Shown here piece after piece: positions 21,301-24,754 of a stretch of DNA of 24,754 bases. The position numbers and the translations under genes are program-made. Under the pieces are notes generated by a model, which was not told the origin of the DNA, ran no database searches, and worked only from the letters and a program-made list of their open reading frames with translations. Origin of the DNA: Haplomitrium mnioides (lineage: Eukaryota > Marchantiophyta > Haplomitriopsida > Calobryales); NCBI GenBank assembly GCA_049999725.1, contig JBNGIS010008786.1, positions 1-24,754 of the forward strand, read 5' to 3'. How positions within the stretch are numbered: the first letter of the stretch is position 1; every line of letters starts with the position of its first letter.

Positions 21301-21458
21301 GTAGTTGAAATTTTTTTTTCAATGATTTGGCAATGAAAAACATCAATTTTGCATTTGTAATTTTTTTTTCCAAAAAAAAATTGTTTTTTAAATACAAATT
21401 GCATATTTTACATTGAGATCATATTTCAAACATTTTATTATAATTAATACCCTAGAAA

Positions 21459-21558
21459 NNNNNNNNNNNNNNNNNNNNNNNNNNNNNNNNNNNNNNNNNN
21501 NNNNNNNNNNNNNNNNNNNNNNNNNNNNNNNNNNNNNNNNNNNNNNNNNNNNNNNNNN
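21459..21558. other. assembly gap of 100 N
   Basis: Exactly 100 undetermined bases, a conventional placeholder for a gap of unknown size. It cuts the third exon of the gene to its right, so the C-terminal part of that protein cannot be read. Confidence 0.99.
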
Positions 21559-22114
21559 AGATGTCGTGGTCGATTGCACAATAGACTTCAAAAAGAGCAT
21601 CCTTGACGATGCCAAATTGCTCCGACGAATGAATAATCACAAAAGACCAAAAGTTTGAAGTTTTAACTACCACAAAAGATGATACCGTATCAAAAATGTC
21701 ATCTTTTGAAAAAGGTTCCGAGTCATCGTGCTTACATTCTCTCAGGTTGTACCCATAAGAAATATCAATGATAGCCAAAGTGAAACACATAGGTTTAACA
21801 AGGCCTTTCAATTGTCGAGTATTGGCCTTCCCGTGGATTTGATAAAACGCCACGTTAAGACTATCGACGTATGACATTAATTCATCTTCCTCATCTCTGA
21901 CAACTCCTTCCATTGTTAGAGATGCAACACCGCTTTGCTACCGTGCTTTCCACTCTCTAGCCTTTTGGCAGTGGAGAAGAAAAGCAGGAGGATAAGAGAC
22001 CAACGTGGGAGGTTGGTCTTGATCTTCAAGGGCTTCCTCAACCCCAAATTTTCTCGGACCTTTTGCAATTGTTGTCAATTTCTTTGCAAGCTACCGTCTA
22101 AAAGTTTTGTCCCC
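21559..22114 (-). pseudogene. candidate methyltransferase gene, exon C (DxPY-like segment)
   Basis: The exon follows the acceptor in phase 0 with 'GDKTFRR' and continues 'LVSYPPAFLLHCQKAREWKA', 'TMEGVVRDEEDELMSYVDSL' and 'VAFYQIHGKANTRQLKGLVK'. The key stretch is 'FTLAIIDISYGYNL' (about 21750-21791): a hydrophobic strand followed by D-I-S-Y at the place where N6-adenine and N4-cytosine methyltransferases have D-x-P-Y. 'EPFSKDDIFDTVSSFVVVKT' and 'FVIIHSSEQFGIVKDALFEV' follow, resembling the helix and strand after that motif. The expected Pro is Ser, which would weaken or abolish activity. Stops are at 22091 and 21938. The rest lies in the gap; the sequence left of the gap (21301-21458) does not continue it recognisably. 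Confidence 0.45.
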
Positions 22115-22678
22115 CTGCACAAAAATCGAACAGAAAACATTAAAGAGTGATAAAAAACATTTTAAAGTAGAGAACAAAAAAGACTTCCATGCGCACATGG
22201 ACTTTGACGTCAATTTGTCGCTGGACTTCAGAGTCTAGGCGCACTTATAAAGCGAATTCTATGTGCGCATAGAATTCGCAATCTAGGCATGTGTAGACTT
22301 TTCCTTTCCTTCGCGCTTGGACTACGAAGTCCATGCGCACATGGACTTTGATGTTCAAGCGATGAGGGACTTTAAAAGTCCAAGTGCGGTTGAAATGAGA
22401 AGTCCATGCGCGCATGGACTTCGCTGCTCAAGTGTTTGTGGACTTCAAAGTCCAGGAGAGATAATGACTTCAAAGTCCATGCACGCATGGACTTCGCTGT
22501 TCAACTGCACGTGGACTTTGTTGTTCAAATGCACCTAGACTTTAAAGTCCAAGCGCATATGGACTTTGATTCCATGCGCGCATGGACCATAACTTTTTTA
22601 AACCAAAGAACAATTTAAATTACAAAAAATTCAATGCAAATACAAATAAAAAAATGTAGTATGAAAGGAAGGAGTTAC
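22115..22678 (-). other. intron between exons B and C, with palindromic repeats
   Basis: 564 bases from donor GTAACT to an acceptor with a clear pyrimidine tract ending TTTTTGTGCAG. The reading frame is phase 0 on both sides. The repeat array covers 22185-22586. Confidence 0.6.
22185..22586. repeat. palindromic repeat array 1 (intronic)
   Basis: Copies of the palindrome family lie at 22186-22201, 22328-22347, 22399-22422 (a perfect 24-base palindrome around AGTCCATGCGCGCATGGACT), 22474-22493, 22546-22565 and 22571-22586 (perfect 16-mer). A 28-base variant with different arms is at 22252-22279. Shorter mirrored words GGACTTTAAAAGTCC (22367-22381) and GGACTTCAAAGTCC (22440-22453) fill the spaces. 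Spacing is irregular, about 35-75 bases. Confidence 0.9.
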
Positions 22679-24127
22679 CAAAAGCTTCTCAAAGCTTGAA
22701 CAAAAGGAGGCCATCTTGGACTCTTCACTGTGAAGAGGGTACTCCTCTCTTGCCTCTTCCCATGTACTGCAGTACACATCAGAACAAAAAGTTTTGACCA
22801 TCACCGCCAAAACTTTTTGTCTCTCTGCCTCTCAAGACATCTCGTCCATTGAAAGCTCTCCAGCTTCCATCCGCTTCAAAACTGAAATTTTTACTTCATT
22901 TGGAAGTCCTTGAAGTGACCTCCAAGGCGTCCACTTCATATCCTCCATTTTGAAAGACCCTTTGGCCTTTGGCTTCTGGCCTTTCACAGTATTCTTCTCC
23001 CACATCAAAAAAATGCTCTCTACTTTTGAATGCAAGCTGGAACCAGTTGTTCTGAGAAGTCACGGTCTTCTCAAGTGTAGACTTGGGTTTTGTTTCCAAG
23101 GTTTCCAACACTAACTCCCTTTTCAATTTTTGGGATGAAACCATCCCACTCTCCACAAATCTTTGATGCCAATACTCGACCTTTTGAATCGAGGTCATTT
23201 CAATCCTATACCTCTAATCATAATTGTCATCGGTTGCAAAAATGCGGGCCTCTGTTGGTGCGAGACCCACGTACATATAACAATTGTAGAACAACATAGC
23301 AAAATTCTTCACTCCATATTTAGTGATAAGCAGCTGCCTTGCTGCATTAGTGTGATTGCGTCTTGCAATCTCGTAACGGTACTTGTTAGGGTTCCTGATG
23401 TCGAACTCTGACTTGTCTTTTAGACCACACTTTGGGTCTATAACCACAATAAAAAAAAATACGCGTACTTGTTCATGAGCATTCTTTGCGCAAGAAGCTC
23501 CACAAAATACTTATTCAATCTTCGAATTTGGAATGGACCTCAGTTGTCTATTCCAAGCTTGGGCAGATTTAAGTTTTCTAGCCTTATTGTTATTATCTCC
23601 TCACAGACTCTGCAGCGCTGAATTGCAGACTCCCCTATCTTGTTTTTGTCCTCCTCATATATTGTCTGAGGATCTATCTGTTCTCTTTCTTGAAAAGTAC
23701 GCAACCCCTTGGAGGATTGCCTTGTTCATCTTGAGATTGGAGCCCAAACTGGCTCTGGCTCTGAGTCCTACCCCGAGTTGCTTGGTGATGAAGATAAGGG
23801 GGCAGACAAAGTAGATTTTGCTTTAGATTCTGAAGGGGTTGGCTCCTCCTCAACAACTAATGCTGGTGCAAGTTTTTGCTTTTTTGGTGCCGGTTTCTTT
23901 TTCTTCAGAGCCTCAATTGGCTCCGACTCCTTTCTCTTCTTTTGGGAAGAAGTCCTTGTAGCATGAATCAAGAATATTGTCGTACTCGGATGCGGCACAA
24001 GCTGTTGAATATTGATGCCCTACTTGGGCTTTAGAATCTTTATTTGTATAGCAAGCTTGATGAAGTCCCAATCGATTCGCTTCGTGTCATTGTACGCATC
24101 AATAAAATTGGCCAAATACTAAATGAA
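22679..24127 (-). pseudogene. candidate methyltransferase gene, exon B (ParB-like region)
   Basis: The exon opens with 'YLANFIDAYNDTKRIDWDFI', passes through 'HPSTTIFLIHATRTSS' and a basic run 'KKKKPAPKKQKLAPA', then 'CRVCEEIITIRLENLNLPKL' and 'LNKYFVELLAQRML'. After a shift in a run of nine A (23451-23459) it gives 'NPNKYRYEIARRNHTNAARQ', where NH..AA..L fits the G-x-HR..A signature of ParB domains. 'VGLAPTEARIFATDDN' then resembles the ParB segment around its conserved Asn. A second shift in seven A (23007-23013) leads to 'MKWTPWRSLQGLPNEVKISV' and 'STWEEAREEYPLHSEESKMA', ending '...FEKLL' before donor GTAACT. Six in-frame stops occur (24119, 24020, 23768, 23726, 23540, 23214), plus TGA at 22832. 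Confidence 0.45.
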
Positions 24128-24429
24128 CTGAAAATAAAGACAAAAAACAATTTGGCATTAGTGAAAATGTTGGACTGACATTCAGAAAGCGCAAGGACTT
24201 AAAAAAATACAAACGTGCAGTAAACAAGGAAGTCCATGCGCGCATGGATCTGAGAATCCTTGCGCGCATGGACTTGGGAGTCTTTACATGCATGAACACT
24301 CAAGTCCTTGTGCAAAGGGACTCTCAAGTCCATGTGCGCATGGACTTGAGAGTCCCTGCGCTCTTGGACATCCTAGAAGCTACAACTAAGTAAGGAAATA
24401 GAAATAAGAAAATAGATTTTGGAACTCAC
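24128..24429 (-). other. intron between exons A and B, with palindromic repeats
   Basis: 302 bases from donor GTGAGT to an acceptor with a T-rich tract ending TTTATTTTCAG. Both sides are in phase 0. Repeat words occupy 24233-24369. Confidence 0.6.
24233..24369. repeat. palindromic repeat array 2 (intronic)
   Basis: At least five copies of the word family GTCCATGCGCGCATGGAC: 24233-24248 (perfect 16-mer TCCATGCGCGCATGGA), 24257-24272, 24303-24322, 24327-24346 and a decayed half at 24351-24369. The fourth is the centre of a 42-base palindrome at 24316-24357 with a single mismatched pair. Confidence 0.85.
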
Positions 24430-24754
24430 CTTTCCATCTTCCCTTGACACCTGAAGATTTGCAGCAAATACATCTCTCTCCTTGTACTTCGAAAAATCAA
24501 ATCGCTTGCAATTTGCACAATAAAGCGTAATTAAATCTTAGGCCTGCACAAGCAACCCGATGTTGGCTTTCTTTCCTTTTTGGATCATTGTAATTTGAAC
24601 CAGTAGACCCAAATTGAATTTTTCACCTTCACCTGCAAAAAGGTAAAGATGGTGATCTAGGTCTATCAAAGAACAATAATTTACGAGCCATTTCCACTCC
24701 AGTCTTGCAGCTCTAGAGCCTTGATAACAATTGAATACCTATATGGCTTCAGTT
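24430..24754 (-). pseudogene. candidate methyltransferase gene, exon A (partial)
   Basis: The frame reads across the window edge through 'RLEWKWLVNYC', 'LDHHLYLFAGEGEKFNLGLL', 'KGKKANIGLLVQA' and 'TLYCANCKRFDFSKYKERDV', ending '...SREDGK' directly before the donor GTGAGT (24424-24429). The C-x2-C pair could bind zinc, but only one pair is seen. A TAG (24739-24741) and a TAA (24538-24540) interrupt it. Each would be Gln before a C-to-T change. Its function is not recognised. Confidence 0.5.

Larger units (their letters stand above)
21559..24754 (-). pseudogene. multi-exon gene: candidate ParB-like plus N6-adenine methyltransferase-like protein
   Basis: Three blocks of good coding sequence on the minus strand join through two GT-AG introns, all in phase 0: exon A 24430-24754 (continues beyond the window), exon B 22679-24127, exon C 21559-22114 (cut by the gap). 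The protein exceeds 770 codons. It has a basic Lys/Ser/Pro segment (23770-23998) that could be a nuclear localisation signal, a ParB-like stretch (about 23220-23460), a charged helical part (22840-23000), and a DxPY-like methyltransferase segment in exon C. In bacteria and phages, ParB-type domains are found fused to DNA methyltransferases, which supports the reading. Eleven in-frame stops and two frameshifts suggest a pseudogene. I do not recognise the family with certainty. It could belong to a mobile element. Confidence 0.45.

Noticed and set aside
23768-23998. A separate small Lys-rich nuclear protein
   Set aside because: The frame continues on both sides past single-base stop changes and fits as the basic segment of the larger multi-exon gene.
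22185-24369. CRISPR-like arrays
   Set aside because: The repeats are self-palindromic, diverged and irregularly spaced, there are no cas genes, and the context is eukaryotic.
24633-24640. A splice acceptor (TTTTTGCAG then GT) upstream of the GEGEKF codons
   Set aside because: The reading frame continues open and protein-like on its upstream side (LDHHLYLFAGEGEKF), so the exon runs through it to the window edge.

Overview
This window looks like nuclear DNA from a land plant. It is AT-rich and densely packed with broken, nested LTR retrotransposons on both strands, and one 100-base assembly gap (21459-21558) interrupts it. The element families (Ty3/gypsy chromoviruses with chromodomains, a Ty1/copia element, and a gypsy element with an extra enzyme domain) fit a large, repeat-rich genome such as a gymnosperm, fern or other seedless plant. 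The sequence alone does not decide which. No intact gene, rRNA or tRNA gene was found.

Layout. 1-1140 is GC-richer, pyrimidine-biased DNA with no recognisable gene. 1265-6269 (+) is a chromovirus copy ('A': protease, RT, RNase H, integrase, chromodomain, 3' LTR) whose RT is split by a 1.1-kb insertion of unknown class. 6275-12260 (-) is an unusual Ty3/gypsy element: gag, protease, RT, RNase H and integrase are all recognisable, and a C5-cytosine DNA methyltransferase (DNMT) domain lies between protease and RT. Chromovirus A appears to have inserted into its integrase. 12261-13640 may hold its leader and LTR. 13640-15185 (-) is a second chromovirus fragment ('B'). 15186-17590 is unassigned. 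17600-18284 (+) is a third chromovirus fragment ('C', integrase C-terminus and chromodomain), followed by the start of an LTR. 18600-20360 (-) is a Ty1/copia remnant (integrase, protease, gag zinc knuckle), followed by LTR-like DNA to about 21300.

21559-24754 (-) differs from the rest. It reads as at least three exons of one gene, joined by two introns with good splice sites and all boundaries in phase 0. The predicted protein has a basic Ser/Pro/Lys-rich segment, a stretch that looks like a ParB-type domain, and at the end before the gap a segment that looks like an N6-adenine (DxPY-type) methyltransferase motif. It carries eleven in-frame stops, each explicable by one C-to-T change, and two frameshifts at homopolymers, so the copy is probably a pseudogene. 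Both introns carry arrays of a short near-perfect palindrome (core GTCCATGCGCGCATGGAC). The exons have none.

The two most interesting points are the DNMT domain captured by a gypsy retrotransposon and the candidate intron-bearing ParB-methyltransferase gene with its palindromic introns. All domain assignments are by eye from remembered family motifs. No database search was run.
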